A DNA stretch of 64,000 bases, from positions 8,048 to 72,047 of the forward strand of contig NW_006920873.1 of assembly GCF_000417875.1 (NCBI RefSeq). The letters run 5' to 3'. A program made the position numbers and the translations under genes. Below, one piece after another: positions 50,788 to 62,992 of the stretch. The notes under the pieces were generated by a model, which searched no databases, had not been told where the DNA came from, and saw only the letters and a program-made list of their open reading frames with translations. Source of the stretch: Pseudozyma flocculosa PF-1 (taxonomy: Eukaryota > Basidiomycota > Ustilaginomycetes > Ustilaginales > Ustilaginaceae). Numbering within the stretch: the stretch's first letter is position 1; each line of letters starts with the position of its first letter.

Positions 50788-53700
50788 TCAAAGGAAGCCG
50801 CTCTCCTGCAGCAGGCGGGCGATCTTCTCGTCCTCCCTGCAAGACCAGAAAAGCAGACGGGCAGGGATAGAGGCAAGAAGCGACGTTTGGGGTCAGCGAC
50901 ATGGTTCGAACGGACTTGACGCACTTTCTGCTGGGCCTTGGGCCGGCACTCACCTCTCCCTCGGCTCCAGGGCCAGGCTCTGCTCGTACAGCTCGTCGGC
51001 GGTCCGGCTCTCGACGAGGTTGTCGTCGATGAATTTTTGGATGGCGGGCACGGGGGTGAGGTTGTAGGGCGTCGACTGGTGGATGGTGATTTCGCGGATG
51101 ACCTCGGCCGTCTTTTGTCGCTTGCCAAAGTTGATGAGGCGCACGTCGTCCTTGAGGCGGTCGCGGTTGCCGTCCTCGATAAAGGTGAGGTCGCCCAGGT
51201 AGCGGCCGAGAAACGGCACGCAGGGCGGGTTGAGCTTGTGGATCAGCTCGCGGTAGTTGGCCCAGTTGCGGCTGGCGCTCATCAGCGTCTCGAGGCTCTC
51301 AAAGATCATGACGTGCTTCTGGCTGACGGCGTCCCAGGTGCGCCGCAGGCGGTGGATGGGCGCCGTCGAGAGCGCCGAGACAATGGCCCACATGCCGGAA
51401 AAGTTGTTGAGCGCGCGGCAGCGGTCAGCGATGCCGATAAAGTGCTTGATGAGCGTCGAGCGCTTCTTGAGGTCCTCCTGGCGCAGGATGGCCTCGGCCA
51501 CCCAGGCGCTGATGCGGTTGTGGGTGTTGATGCTCTCCATGATGCCCTTGGCGTGCACCTCGTTGCCCGGCTTGGTCCACTTGAGGCCCAGGCACTCGGC
51601 CGGCTTGACCTGGTTGTAGAGGCGGCTCTCGATGAGCGTCAGCTGGCGCGCCATCTCGAGCGGGTCGATCTCGAGCAGCTTGAGCTTCTTGAGGTTCTTG
51701 GGCAGGATTGGCGGCGGCGCCGACGTCGGCAGCACCATCTTGCGGATCATCTGCTCGCCCTCGCCCTGCCGGCGCTCGACGAGGCGCACCAGCTGGTGCG
51801 AGGGCGCCTTCATCGAGGGCGACTGCGACATCTCCTCGAGTGCGAAGCGGCGCACCCGGTCGAGGTGGCGGTCGTCCTCGCCCTCGTAAAAGTAGCCCTC
51901 GAGCCACGACTTGAGCAAGTTAAAGACGCGCAGGCGGATCGGCTTTTGCTTCTTCTCCGTCCACACGCCCAGCTCGTCCTCGGTCAGCCCGTCGGGCGGC
52001 GCGATCCGGTAGCGGGCGAACAGCAGCTCGAGCAGCTCCTCGGTCGTGGTGAACGAGCGGTAGGTCATGAGGAACGTGTTGTTGAAGCTGGTGTCGAACG
52101 AGTTGTGGTTGGTGACGCGGGCGATGAGCGCCTCGAGCGTGGCGCCCTTGACCTGGCCGTCGGCGCCCATGAGGATGTCGTTGGGGTCGTAGTCCGGCTC
52201 GAGGTACCACGGCAGCTCCTCTTCGCGCCGCCTCAGGCTGCTGTTGATACTGCTCGCCTCGCTCTCGTGGGTTGACTGCGCCGAGAGCGGCGCATCGTCG
52301 CCCAGCATCCGCCGCGCCCTCTGGCCGGAGTTGCGGCCCTCGTCGCCCTCGTCGATGCTGGTGGGCGTGTGTGAATCGGCCAGCGTGCCGCGGCGACTGA
52401 GCAGGCTGCGCGTCGTCTCCTGCAGCGACTGCATCGATCGGGTCGAGCCGCCGGTCGTCACAGACGTCGAGCGCTGCCGGTTGACGATCGAGCCCAGCGT
52501 CCCGCCTCGCGATGAGGACAGCACCGCGCCCGAGGACGACGAGGTGCCCGTAGAGGGAGCGGCGGGCGGCACCGAGCCCGACGAACCGATCGCGCCAGCA
52601 GGGCTCCGGTTGCGGGAGCGCGGGCCATTGGGCACGGCAATGCCCGGCCCGAGGAACATGACCTCGGTCTCGCTGGCAGGGTCATCGTCGGCACCCGACG
52701 TCGCAACCGTCGGCACGCTAAACGAGCGCCCTCCGCCGCCCGTCGCAGCGGGCATCGCAGCACCGTCGATCGCGCCGTCTGCGGCGGAAGTCACCGGCTG
52801 TCGAGCGAGCTCCTGGTCGCCGTCCAGCTCGTAGACAATGGCTCGCGCGCCGAGGTGAGGCGCCGCGTCCTTGAGCTGGTCTTCGGCCACCTGCGCCAAG
52901 TCGGACAGCGTCTTGACTAGTGCCGATGACAGGCGGGACAGCACATCGGTCGCCCTCGATGCCCGGGCAGCCTGCTCTAGGGCGTCGGCGGCCGAGGAGG
53001 CCTCCTGGATCGCGACGAGCAGGTCCGAGCTGGCGTCGTAGGTGGCCTGCTTCAACAGACCAAGGCGACGAACGAGGGTCCGTGCCTGATCCGCGCGCGA
53101 GGCAATCCGCTGATTGATGGCCGATCCCTGGATCTCCTTTGCCGTCAGGCCATCGACGTCGACCGACGAGGCGACATCGACATCCTCGACGAGGGCCAGC
53201 AGAGTGCCGCAGCGCAGAAGCGCCGCCTCTGCTCGTTTCGACGACGAATCTTGCGAGCCAGGCGCTTCCAAGCTGGTCCGCAGAGCGTCGAGGTCCTCCT
53301 TGAGGGCATCCTGCTGCGACTGCAGGGCCGGCAGGAGGCTCTGCGACAGCGGCGAGGTCGGCCTCCGCACCAGCGCTGCCCGGCCGCGGACGAGCGCATT
53401 GTGAAAGTCCTTTTTGAGCTCGAACGGGTTGTTGAACTTTCCCTGAGCCTCGGTGCGCAGCGCCGCGGTCTCGTAGGCGGTCGGCAGAGCGAAACCGTTG
53501 CCCTGCCAGCCCGCCGCCATGCCGCCGCCCAGCGTCGTCGCGCCCGCGCCGCCCAGGCCGGAGCGACCCTCGACGCCGCCCTCGATCCTCCTCAGCCAGC
53601 CCCGACCGCTCGACGTGAAGAGGGCGCTGGCCCGCGCCCGCTCGGCTTCGTCGCCAAACGACTGCAGCAACCGGTTCAGCTCCAGAGCATCCTCGCGCAG

Positions 53701-56169
53701 CCGCTGCCGGCACTGGTAGATCTTTTCGAACGTCTCGGCGTCGAGCTCGGTCATGGTGCTCTCCTTGCGCGACGTCGGCGACGAGCTGAGCGTCACCGTG
53801 TGATCGATGACCTGCCTCGACGACAACACCAGCTTGGAAATGGTGGCGTTGATCTTGCGCCCGATCGGGTACATGAAGGCGGGGATCGAAGCGACCTGGT
53901 CGGCCGTCGAGGCGCCAGCAAGGCGCAGCAGCTTGGCGTCCGACGACGTCCTGCCCTGGAGCGCCCGTACGACCTCGGCAAAGTCGGTTGGTCCCAGCAG
54001 CGCGGCGCCCGCCGGCCTCTTACCCGCGCGGCGACCCGAGGCGTCGAGCACAAGCAGGCCCGACAGCGTCTGGGCGTCGGCAGAGAGCAGCGCCAGCGAG
54101 CCGGCCGCGTAAAGGACCTCTCGAATGGCCGCCACCACCGAGACCGCCGCCGTGGCCAGCCTAGGAAGGTAGAGGCCGTCGTCGGACACAATCGGGCCTC
54201 CGCGGTCCGCATCGCTCAGGCCGTCGGTGCCCATCTGCTCGCAGGCGATGGCCGCCATGGACCGGATCGCCTCGTGCGCCTTGCGGACCAGCACCGCCAC
54301 CTGGGTCGGCTGTCCCGGTCCGAGCTGCCTCTGGGCCTCGAGGGCCGCCTTGCCATCCTCGACTAGCGTGGGCGGAGGAGGCTTGGCGGTCGCTGCGAAG
54401 ATCGGGTCGTGGGCGATCGACGCCAAGCCCCACTGGTCGTTGTCCTTGGCCGCCGCAGACGATTGCGAAAGCCGGATCCGGCCTCGCGGCGACTTGCCCG
54501 GCAGCTTCGATGCGACCGCCCCGTCGAGATCCGAGTCGTCCGAGTCCGCTCCACCCATGCTCGACGTGCGTCCGTCCATCATGGCCGGATCCAGCACCTC
54601 GTCGTGCAGGCTGATGGAGCTGCTGGCGCGGCTCCGCGTCGGCCGGCGCTCAGAGTCCGTCGGCAGCTCGTAGCGGACCTCGCGCGTGAGCTTGTGGCAG
54701 AAGAAAAAGTGGCGCTCGTCGTCGGTCAGTCGGAGCTTCCAGGGAGCCGGCACGTCCCTCGGGTTGGGAAGAAACTCGACGGCGTTGCGAGCCGGCGGGC
54801 GGGAACTGCGAGCGCCGCTGCCCCCGCCGCCCATCAGCACCGCCGTGTGGTTGCTGTTGACCGACGAAGGGCGTGAGTTGCTGGTGGCGTTCGAGGACGA
54901 CGGTCGGCTCGACATGTTGGCGCTGTTGGTCCCGCTCCGCCTCGACTGGGCCGAGCTTCCCTGCCACGAGCCCGTCGGCCGCATCATGGCCGAAGACGGC
55001 GGGCGGGCCCCGTCGACGTCCTCGAGCGAGGACCTCGACGTCTTGGTGGTCGGGGCCTCCTGAGAAATGGCCTGCGTGCGAGTGTTGAGGTAGACAACCT
55101 GCGGCGATGAAGGGGGAGGGAGCGTCAGCGCGGGCATGATTGTGGAACAATGCTGCGATGGCAGGCTTGGCCGACTCACCTCGCCGCGGTCCGTCACCTT
55201 GGGCACCCAGAGCTCGCCGTCGCCCTTTTGCAGCTGCTGCTGGTGCCGTTGCAGCGTGCTGTACGGCGCGCTGCCGTTGCCGAGATCTGCTTGACCCGCC
55301 TGCAAACCCGTGGCTGCCCTCGGCCGACCGAGCGGGCTGACGCCGAGCGACGCCGGGTAGCCGCCCTGACGCGGGTCGGAGGTCGTCGAGAGCGACATCG
55401 CGCGCAGGCGCTCGCGCTCGGCAGCCGACGTCGATGCGCTGCCGCCGATGCGCTCCTTGGACCGGTCGGCCTCGCTGACCGAGTTTGACTGGCTGCGGGT
55501 CTGCGGCGATGTCAGATCCGAGTGGACGGGCGAGTCAAAGCGCGAGCTGGCGTCGGTGGTGCCGAACGAGCTCATGCTGATGGTCGAGTTGCGCACGTCG
55601 AGGTTGAGCGGCGGAGCGGCACCGCCGGTGCGGGAAAAGCGCCGGCTCTGGTCGCCTCCAGAACTGCCGCCGTCGACCGACTCGCCGAGGCCAAACATGC
55701 CCCGCCGTGGATCGAGCATCGCCGCCTCTGCCAGCTGGCCGAAGGCGTCGCTGGCGCCGAGCCCCTCGCCCTTGATGAGGGTGTGGAGGCTGTCGAAGCC
55801 GCCTCCGAGACCGAGGCCGGCAAACGCGCTGGCGGTCGAGCCCGCTGGGCTGGCGCCGGCGCGCGCAAACTGGTCCTGCGCCGCGGCCTGTGCGGCAAGC
55901 TCCAGCTCAGCCTCCTCGTCGGATATGGGCTCGACGTAGTTGGATGGGAACCAGCCGCGGACGTCGTTGTCCATTAGACCGTCCCACCAGCCCGATTCGA
56001 GCTGCGTGAGCACCTCGATGACGGCGCCCTTGCGGAACGAGAGGGAGCTGGCGTCGCTCGACTCAAAGTCGTACAGCGCCCGCACGAAAAACGACGGCGG
56101 CTCGCTCGGGTCAAGATCCTGGCCAGCGCCGCCGACGCCGGCGTAGGCGCTCTGCGTGGTGGCGGCCAT
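50788..56169 (-). CDS. Cdc25/Sos-type Ras guanine nucleotide exchange factor with SH3 domain
   Basis: Exons 55180-56169, 50954-55098 and 50788-50836, giving 1,727 residues. The first intron (55099-55179) is 81 bp, a multiple of three and without stops; removing it joins KVTDRGE to VVYLNTRTQ, a WW-like strand pattern. The last 16 codons, DEKIARLLQESGFL, form the usual Cdc25 C-terminus and come from the small third exon. Domains: SH3 at about 27-83 (RALYDFESSD and GWFPSNYVEP), one or two WW-like segments (about 320-345 and 455-480), a long Ser-rich middle with helical parts, a Ras exchanger N-terminal motif (about 1300-1425, NTFLMTYRSFTTTEELLELL) and the catalytic RasGEF domain (about 1463-1700, TLIKHFIGIADRCRALNNFS and FLGRYLGDLTFIEDGN). 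The protein should load GTP on Ras at the plasma membrane and feed cAMP and MAP-kinase signalling. It corresponds to Cdc25 or Sql2-like factors; which one cannot be decided here. Confidence 0.92.
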
Positions 56170-59100
56170 CGTAGCCGTCTTCTGCTTCTTCCTTGTTCTG
56201 TGCGCTGCGCGGAAATCGACGGTGCAATTGCCGCCGCGCGTGCGCTTGCAACCGCTTACGACGGTCGCTCCAGGCGGCGTCTGCCTGTGTCTATAATCGT
56301 CCGGCCTTCAGCCAGAGCGCGAGGCACAGAGGAGGAGCCTGTAGTGACGGCTTCGATCAAGCCGTGGAAGGAAAGTCAGGTTCGCGGCGACGGTGCGACC
56401 GGTGATGGCCATCAAGAGTCGAGGTGACGCAATGGCGAGGGCCAGGTTAAAAGTGCCTCTGGTCGACACAGGTGCTGGCTGTCTGACTAGCCAAGTGGCG
56501 AAATGATGCGCCGCGCTGCTGGTCGGTGGCGCGTTAGCAGGAGCGACAGCGGCGGGGCAGGGGTTGACTCGCCGCGGCTAAAAAACGTCCGCAGTGATGG
56601 GCGAGAGGAAGGTGCGACGAGTCGGCAGCCGAAGGTGAGGCTGACTTTGTGCTGGACAGGAGGGGTGGAAGCACCAGCCGACGGGACGACGGGATGGGCG
56701 AGCGGCGGAGGACCTTGAATTCGATCGAGGCGAGCGTCGACGCTGCCGAGAGATGCGAGCAGGCTCGAAGGGTCGTGACGAGGGGGAGCCGGGGTCGGAG
56801 TGTCGACGGCCTAAGCAGGTGATCGTGGTCGAGGTCGAAGGGGTGGTGCGTGTGGGACGGAGGAGGATGCCAAGGGGGCGATGCGCTGGCTGATCTGGTG
56901 AGGGTGATAGCAGATGGGCGGAGGGCGAAGATGGATGCACGAGGGATCCGATACAAGCAGCGAGGTCGTAAAAACGGGTCGTCAGGACGGGGCCGAGGTT
57001 CGAGAAGGCGGTCGCTGAGTGGGACGGGGCGACGGCAACGACAGCGGCTGCGGGACCAGCGAGTGAGGGGGGAAAGCAGCGGTCGAAGGCGATGACGATC
57101 GACGAGGTGGGCGCGAGCGGCAGCAGGGGGTGGAATGAAAGCGCGTCGGTGGAGGGGGTAGGAGATGTGAGGCAGAGAGAGGACGATGATGGTGGTGGCA
57201 GTGCTGGTGCTGGTGGTGCTGGTGGTGATGGTGATGACGGTGGAAGAAGGTAGTGCGTGGCCTAGCGGAGTGCGCTTGTGCGCGCCGAATGAGGGGAGCG
57301 AGCGGATGTGTGAGCGAGAGTGGTGGTGAGCGAGAGGACGACAGGCGAGCAGACCACCGACAGGCAGGCGGCTGGGGCAGGCGAACAGGCGAACAGGCGA
57401 ACAGGCGGCCAGGCGGGCAGTGCACGGCAGCCGGGGGCCAGGGGGTGAGCCCAGGAGGGCGCAGCCACCACGTCGAGGCCAAATGCAAGCAGGTGATTTT
57501 AGGCAGGCAGGCAGGCGGCCAGGCCAGGCCGTCGGTCGAAGGGCCCGGGCACCCGGTCGGCTTCTCTCGCTCTATCTGCGCGTGCGGGCCAAGAGAAAAC
57601 GGCAGGCGGGCAAGCAGCACAAAGCAAAAGAAGCAACCAGCATGCATACAGCAAGCCAGGTGCCAGCTGGCTGGCTGCTGGCTGCTGGCAGGCCGGTAGT
57701 CTAGGCAGAGAGGCAGGCAGGGTGTTGGCTCTGCGCTTGCGGTTGCGGTCGCGGGTCCTTGCTGGGGGATGATGGGTCTGTCGCTGTCGTCCTGCCCAGT
57801 TCAGGTCATGGCCGCGCGCCTGCGCTTGGAGCGCCTGCCTTCTTGGCTGCTGCGTGCTGCTTGCTAGCGACCTGGCCCGCTGTCGGATCGTGCGGATCGT
57901 ATCGTAGCGTATCGTGTCCGTCTGCCTCTGGGCCATCCGCAGCTAGTCAGACGGGCAGACGCCAAAAGCCGCGGGCGCATGCAAGCGTGCGTGCGTGCGT
58001 GCGTGCAGGCGTGTGGGTACGGAAGCCCACCCAGCCAGCCAGCCAGCACGTCGGCCCATGCCAGCAGGCCAGGCAGGCCGGCCCTCGAGAAAAGAGGGTG
58101 CAACGGGGGTCGGATGAGGCGGGTCGGTCGTACGTCTGCTTCTATGAAGAAGCAGCGAAAGAGCCAGCCAGCTAGCCAGCAGTTCACCTCGCTCGAGCTC
58201 TCTGCCTTCGCCCCAGCAGGAGCGCAGCGACGTCGTCGTCGGTTCCATACGTCGCGCGTGCTAAAAAGATGCTGCTGTACGCCGCCGCTACCTGCCGCTC
58301 GGACAAAGGCGGTGCCCTACGAACGCTTACACATCATAAAGCTAGCTATGTACATACGCGGTACGGTACGGTGCGGTTGACCGTACGTGCGAAATCCCTC
58401 GGCTGCTTGTTGTGTTTGTACGTACGTACGTAGCGGCGGTACGTTTCACAGACAGGCGGGCGTGATAGCCTGACCTGCTGCGACGACGACGACGAAGAGC
58501 GCCTCGAAGGAGAAAAAGAAGAAGAAGGCACGCCGCCTACCTGGACGGACGACGAGAAAGGAGCAAGGAAGCCGAGGAGAGGGCCGGCTTTCCAGCCTGC
58601 GGGCGAGAAGCGAGCAGCGCGCCTTCGCCTTGGCCTTGGCCTTCTGCAGCGTCGGTTCGGCAAGCACCGCCTCCGAGCGAGCTCGCGGGCAGCAGACTAC
58701 AGGTAGCTGGCTGGCTGGGTCGTTTTCCTCGGGGGCTGGCTTCCTTTCTGCGCCCGCTCGCCCGCCTCGGTCGGGTTGCCTTTGCGAGCTTCAATAATGA
58801 GCCGCCGACGAACACCTACCCGTCGTGGGGTGCGTTCTGGGGTGCTTGCTTTGTGCTGCATGCGCACAACGACTCCGAAAGGCGCAAGCCGAATTGGACA
58901 ACGTGCTGAGCATCGATTTTGGCAGGTTTGAGCGGCGTGACGGCGGCTGGGTACGGTTTCGAAAGAGGGGCGTCGCCGACCGAATTTGGGTGGATGCGCT
59001 GCGCAGCGCAAACTCGCCAGTTTCGCACCAAAGTTGGGCTGCGCACGTCGCCCGTGCAAACTCTTCCAAACAGGTGCCTGGGCCCGTCCCCTCTTCGGAT

Positions 59101-59845
59101 CGTCAGAAAAAAGGGTACGCATGGGTACTTCGGCGAGACCAGGCTCTCGTCTCGCCTCGCCGAGTTCAGCAAAAGGGTGGCGGCGCAGCCAAGCCAGAAA
59201 GCACGCAGCGCAGGCAGCGGGAAGGTGTCGTTGCTCATCGATGGTCCCTACCCACCGCCGCCGTCAAACCCTCTCGACGCCCAAAGAAAGACGGATTCAA
59301 TAAGTCGCTCGTACGTTCATGTACGGAGGGAAACATCGAGCCTTCTGGCCACCTACGGTCGTCGTCGTCGTCAACGGGAAGGGAGGGGGGACCTGCGCAG
59401 GAGGTAGAGGCTAATCTACATAGGCGGATCCATCGGAAGTGCTCCCGTCGCACGACCAGGCCAGGCCAGGCTTTCCAAAGCGTAAGCAGGCAGGAGCGAT
59501 CGAATCGGGAGCCACGCCGTCTTGGCTACCGACCTGCCGGGAAGCGGATGGGTTCCCGTCCCGCCGCCGCCGCCGCCTGCAAGTGCCGCGCGCCTCCGGA
59601 CGATAGACATCGGTATCCTCCCCTCGCCGTCGCTGATTCGACACCCGGACCGCGACCGACTGGCGATCGGGTCCGGTCCGATAACAGGTGAAACACACGT
59701 CGCAGACGAGAGCCCCGCGAGAGGAAACGCGGCGGTGGTGACCGCAACAGCAGTCGATTGCAAAGTCGGCTTCGTTGCGTCGTCGTGTACGGCCTCCTGC
59801 CATATGCTCGCCGGGGACATCATGGAAGGCCCCACTTTCCCCCGC
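56170..59845. other. 3.7-kb gene-free tract
   Basis: Holds the RasGEF promoter and the 3' flank of SEC66. It has a GTGGTGCTG-type run (57188-57242), GCGAACAG repeats (57380-57406), CCAGCCAG and GCGTGCGT runs (57985-58050) and GTAC-rich sequence (58355-58445). The part 58.79-59.33 kb has few repeats and a more even composition. No gene could be supported; open frames on both strands are unlike any family I know. Confidence 0.5.
57380..57406. repeat. (GCGAACAG)3 octanucleotide repeat
   Basis: Three tandem GCGAACAG units pass into GCGGCCAG and GCGGGCAG variants. Confidence 0.75.
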
Positions 59846-60890
59846 CTACTCGTCTGCATCCTCGACGGTGACGGCCTTGCTTGGCGTGGCCGGCTGCGAC
59901 GGCGCGGCGCTTCCGTTCTCGACCTTGGCCTCTGCCGCGCTGGCCGTCTCGCCCGCCTGCTTGGCCTCCGAGTCTCCCGACGACGACGACGACGGAGCGG
60001 CCGCTGCCGCCGCCGCCGATGCTGCCTGTTGCGCCTGTGCCTGCTCCTGCATCGCCTGGAGCTGGGCGCGCGCCTGCATGATGGCAGCGGCCTGTGCGGG
60101 TGGGAGGTTTGGTGGCAGCTGCCCGAGCCCGTTGGGAGCACCCGCCGCCGGGCTGGTGCCCTCCGGAGGTGCCTGGATCTGGATCGTTGTTCCGGGAGGC
60201 GTGATCAGCGGCGGCAGCTCGACCGTCGGCTCCGGGATCGGCTTGCCGGCCTCCTGCAGCTTGCGGACTGCGGTGTCAAGGTCATCGGAAGAAAAAGAGG
60301 AGAGGATGGGAATGGGAGAGACGCCACGCACAGTTCAGCGCGACGGTCCCGCGTAAACGGCATCGGCAAGGTCGCGCCCCGGTCCGGTGCTCACCTTCAT
60401 CCTGCCTCTGCTTCTGGATGTCGTAGTAGACCTCCTTATGCTTGAGGTGGGCCACCATCTCGGACGCCGTGGGAAAGATGAGCTGGCCCCATCCCTCGCG
60501 GAACGTGTTGGCCTCAGACACGACGTCGAGGATCTCGGCCTCGAGCTCCTTTTCGGCGAGGGCGAACCGCTGCATCGTCTCGTCGCCGATGCTGCCCTTT
60601 TGGAGGAGCACGCCGAGCGCCTGCTTGTCGTCGCGCATGCGGATGATGCGGCGCACGTCGACCATGGCACGATTTAGCAGCGCGGCCTTGAGGATCTCCT
60701 CGGGCACCGCCGGGTCCGCCGACACCAGCGTCTGGTAGATGTCGCGCGCCTCGTTGCCCTCGGTGAACCAGGGCGTGTGCGCCTTGGCCAAGTTGAGCGC
60801 CGAGCGCCGACGGTAGATGCGCGAGAACACGAGCATCGACACGACCAGCGTGGCAATATAGCCGATTGGCACAAAGATGGAAAGCGCCAT
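59846..60890 (-). CDS. SEC66: Sec66 (Sec71), subunit of the Sec63 ER translocation complex
   Basis: Exons 60395-60890 and 59846-60267 join across a 127-bp intron (GTGAGC donor) to give 305 residues. A short luminal start and one membrane segment (VPIGYIATLVVSMLVFSRIY, about residues 7-26) precede the conserved cytosolic domain: NLAKAHTPWFTEGNEARDIY, ALLNRAMVDVRRIIRMRDDK and GWGQLIFPTASEMVAHLK. These are characteristic of Sec66, which works with Sec62, Sec63 and Sec72 in post-translational import of secretory proteins. The C-terminal part from the second exon is Pro-, Gln-, Ala- and Ser-rich and less conserved, making the protein longer than yeast Sec66 (206 residues). The next gene upstream encodes another ER translocon-associated protein. 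Confidence 0.92.
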
Positions 60891-61992
60891 AGTCGTCGAG
60901 CCGGGGCCAAGGCGGGCGGGGAGCGTGGGACGAGCTGGTTGAGATGGAGCGGAGCCTCTTCAGCGGCGTGCGATCTGCGGCGTACGAGATGGCTCGAGGT
61001 GGCCCGAAGTCAAGCTTGCGGTGTGGTGTGCTGTATGAGGTGCTTCGAGAGGAGCAGGCAATGGTCGAAGCGAAGAGGTGGTGGTCGACGAGGAGGAGAA
61101 AGGGGCAGGGCGAGAGACAGGCGTAGTCTGACGTGGTGGGTGGGTTGGCCCGAGAGCCGCCCGCCGCCGGCCGCGCCCTCCAGCCAGCCAGCGAGAGCGG
61201 CCAGCGGCAGCCTGGCCTCTCTTTGCGCGCCAGCCAGCCAGCGAGCCAGCCAGAGGGCGGGTCGAGCTGGCTGCGTGATGCGCTGTCGCCGCCGTTCTTC
61301 CAAAAAGGCGCCGGGGCTGGGCGGGGCGGGGCGAGGCGAGGCTGCTGGCTGGCTCGCTGGCAGGGTCCAGCGCCAGCCGCGCTGGCGGGGCGTGATCGCC
61401 ATCGGGGGTCGCACCTGTCACGCCAAACCAGCGGAAGAAAAGCCCGATCCAGCAGGAATTCCTCGCCGCACTGAGCGCCACTGCGCCGTCACCAAGAGCG
61501 AGCAAGCAAGCAAGCTCCACGCGCTGGGGTGTCCGCAGCAGCCACGTCCCGCCACTCGTCCTGTGCATCGGCACGCTGAGAGCCCCAGACGAAGTCGGCC
61601 ACGTGCCTGTCCCTCGCTCGACGGTCGGCCTGTGTGCCATGTCGATGTTGCGCAGTGGCGCTTGCGCATCGGATGGTATGGTCGCGACGAGATTTTCTGC
61701 CCGTCTCTCGCCCGTGGCCGCGACGACCTGATCGGGCTTGTGCAGCCGCGTCTATACGATCTCGTTGAGCAGGATATTGACCATTTCCTCGACTCTCTAC
61801 CATGCATATCTACAAAGGAGCTGCCTTGCTTGTTGGACACGACAAGGCTTGACCGCCGCACGCCATCCCGGTGCTCCGAGCGTCGTTGCGCTAGAGCACG
61901 CGAGGCCGACCTGGTTGGCCGTCTGGTTCCATCAAGCCACGCGTCGTTCCGCTTGTTCGTTCAACGCTTTCCCCGCATTGGCCCCGCCCTCT
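60891..61992. other. Intergenic tract upstream of SEC66
   Basis: Contains CCAGCCAGC-type words at 61180-61260 and 61340-61385, and GCAA units near 61500. No gene supported; it should include the SEC66 promoter. Confidence 0.55.
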
Positions 61993-62992
61993 CTACTTGC
62001 GGCCCTTGCGCTGCTTGCGGCCGGGCGAGACGGGCTCGTCGTCGCCGCTGCTGAGGGCGCCGCCGGCGGAGCGGGTCTTGCGAGCTCGGATGTGGGCCTC
62101 GGGCTGTTGGGACGCAGAGATGAGAGCGTAGCTGGTCAGCATCGTCGGCGATCTGTTGGCAAGGGAGCCCATCCCGCCGCGCACACTCACGATCCAGTCC
62201 TCCTCGTAGGCGCCCGACTTTGTCTTGACGAGCGTGGGCCTGTCGACCTTCTTCTCCTGTCCGGCGGCGGCGGCAACGGGCTTCTTGGGCGCGGCCTTCT
62301 TGGACGTCTGCGGGGCGAGGTAGGTGTTGTAGGCGAAGAGGGCGGCGCCGGCGACAAAGGCGAGGCCGAGGGCATAGACCGAGAGGAGCTGCCAGTCGAA
62401 CCAGTTCTTGGGAGGCTCGATGACCTGGACCTTTCCGCGGTAGGCCTCGATGCGGTGCTTCTTGCCGGTCTGCTCGTCGTTGACGAGGAGGCTGAACTCG
62501 ACGCCCATCTCCTGGGGCTTGAACTCGGGGACAAAGTCAAAGGGGATCTGGACGGGCTTGCCGCCGACGGAGCGGAGCGGGCGCGACTTGAAGGCGGTGG
62601 TCGTCATGTTGCGGACGACGCGGCCCTTTTGGCCGTCGGTCTTCTTGAGGTTCAAGAAGGCGCCGGTGACCGACTGGAGGGTGAGCAGGCGGTCCTCCTT
62701 GGGCGGGTTGGTTATGGAAAAGACGACGGTGTTGGGCTGGCCATTCTTGACGACTGGTGGGGGAGCGATGAGGCGGGCGAAAAGGATCGGCATGGGCGGA
62801 TGTCAGCTGCGCTCAGCTGTGTTGAGCTCTGCGGTGCGCGGAGGCAGCGACGCGGCTCGACTCACTAGAGAAAGGGTTATTGGGGAAGGTGGTGACGATG
62901 CCGAGCTCGGGAGTGTCGTTTGCCTGTGCGGCCACGAGGGCGGCGGGCGCGAGGGCGAGCAGGGCGGTGGCGAGGAACGACGAGAAGCGCAT
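61993..62992 (-). CDS. IRC22 / translocon-associated protein alpha (TRAP-alpha)-like ER membrane protein
   Basis: Three exons, 62866-62992, 62191-62753 and 61993-62103, give 266 residues. The first exon encodes a signal peptide (MRFSSFLATALLALAPAALVAA) and joins in phase to the second, giving FPNNPFSIVKNGQPNTVVFS, the usual start of the luminal domain in Irc22/TRAP-alpha proteins. The luminal beta-rich domain spans about 30-160, with FVPEFKPQEMGVEFSLLV. One membrane segment lies at about 165-187 (LLSVYALGLAFVAGAALF), followed by a Lys-rich cytosolic tail. The last intron (62104-62190) is 87 bp, in frame and open, so an unspliced mRNA would code 29 extra residues; the GTGAGT donor and CAACAG acceptor argue for splicing. 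TRAP-alpha belongs to a complex next to the Sec61 channel; the role of yeast Irc22 is poorly known. The symbol is left empty because orthology to IRC22 was not tested. Confidence 0.82.
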
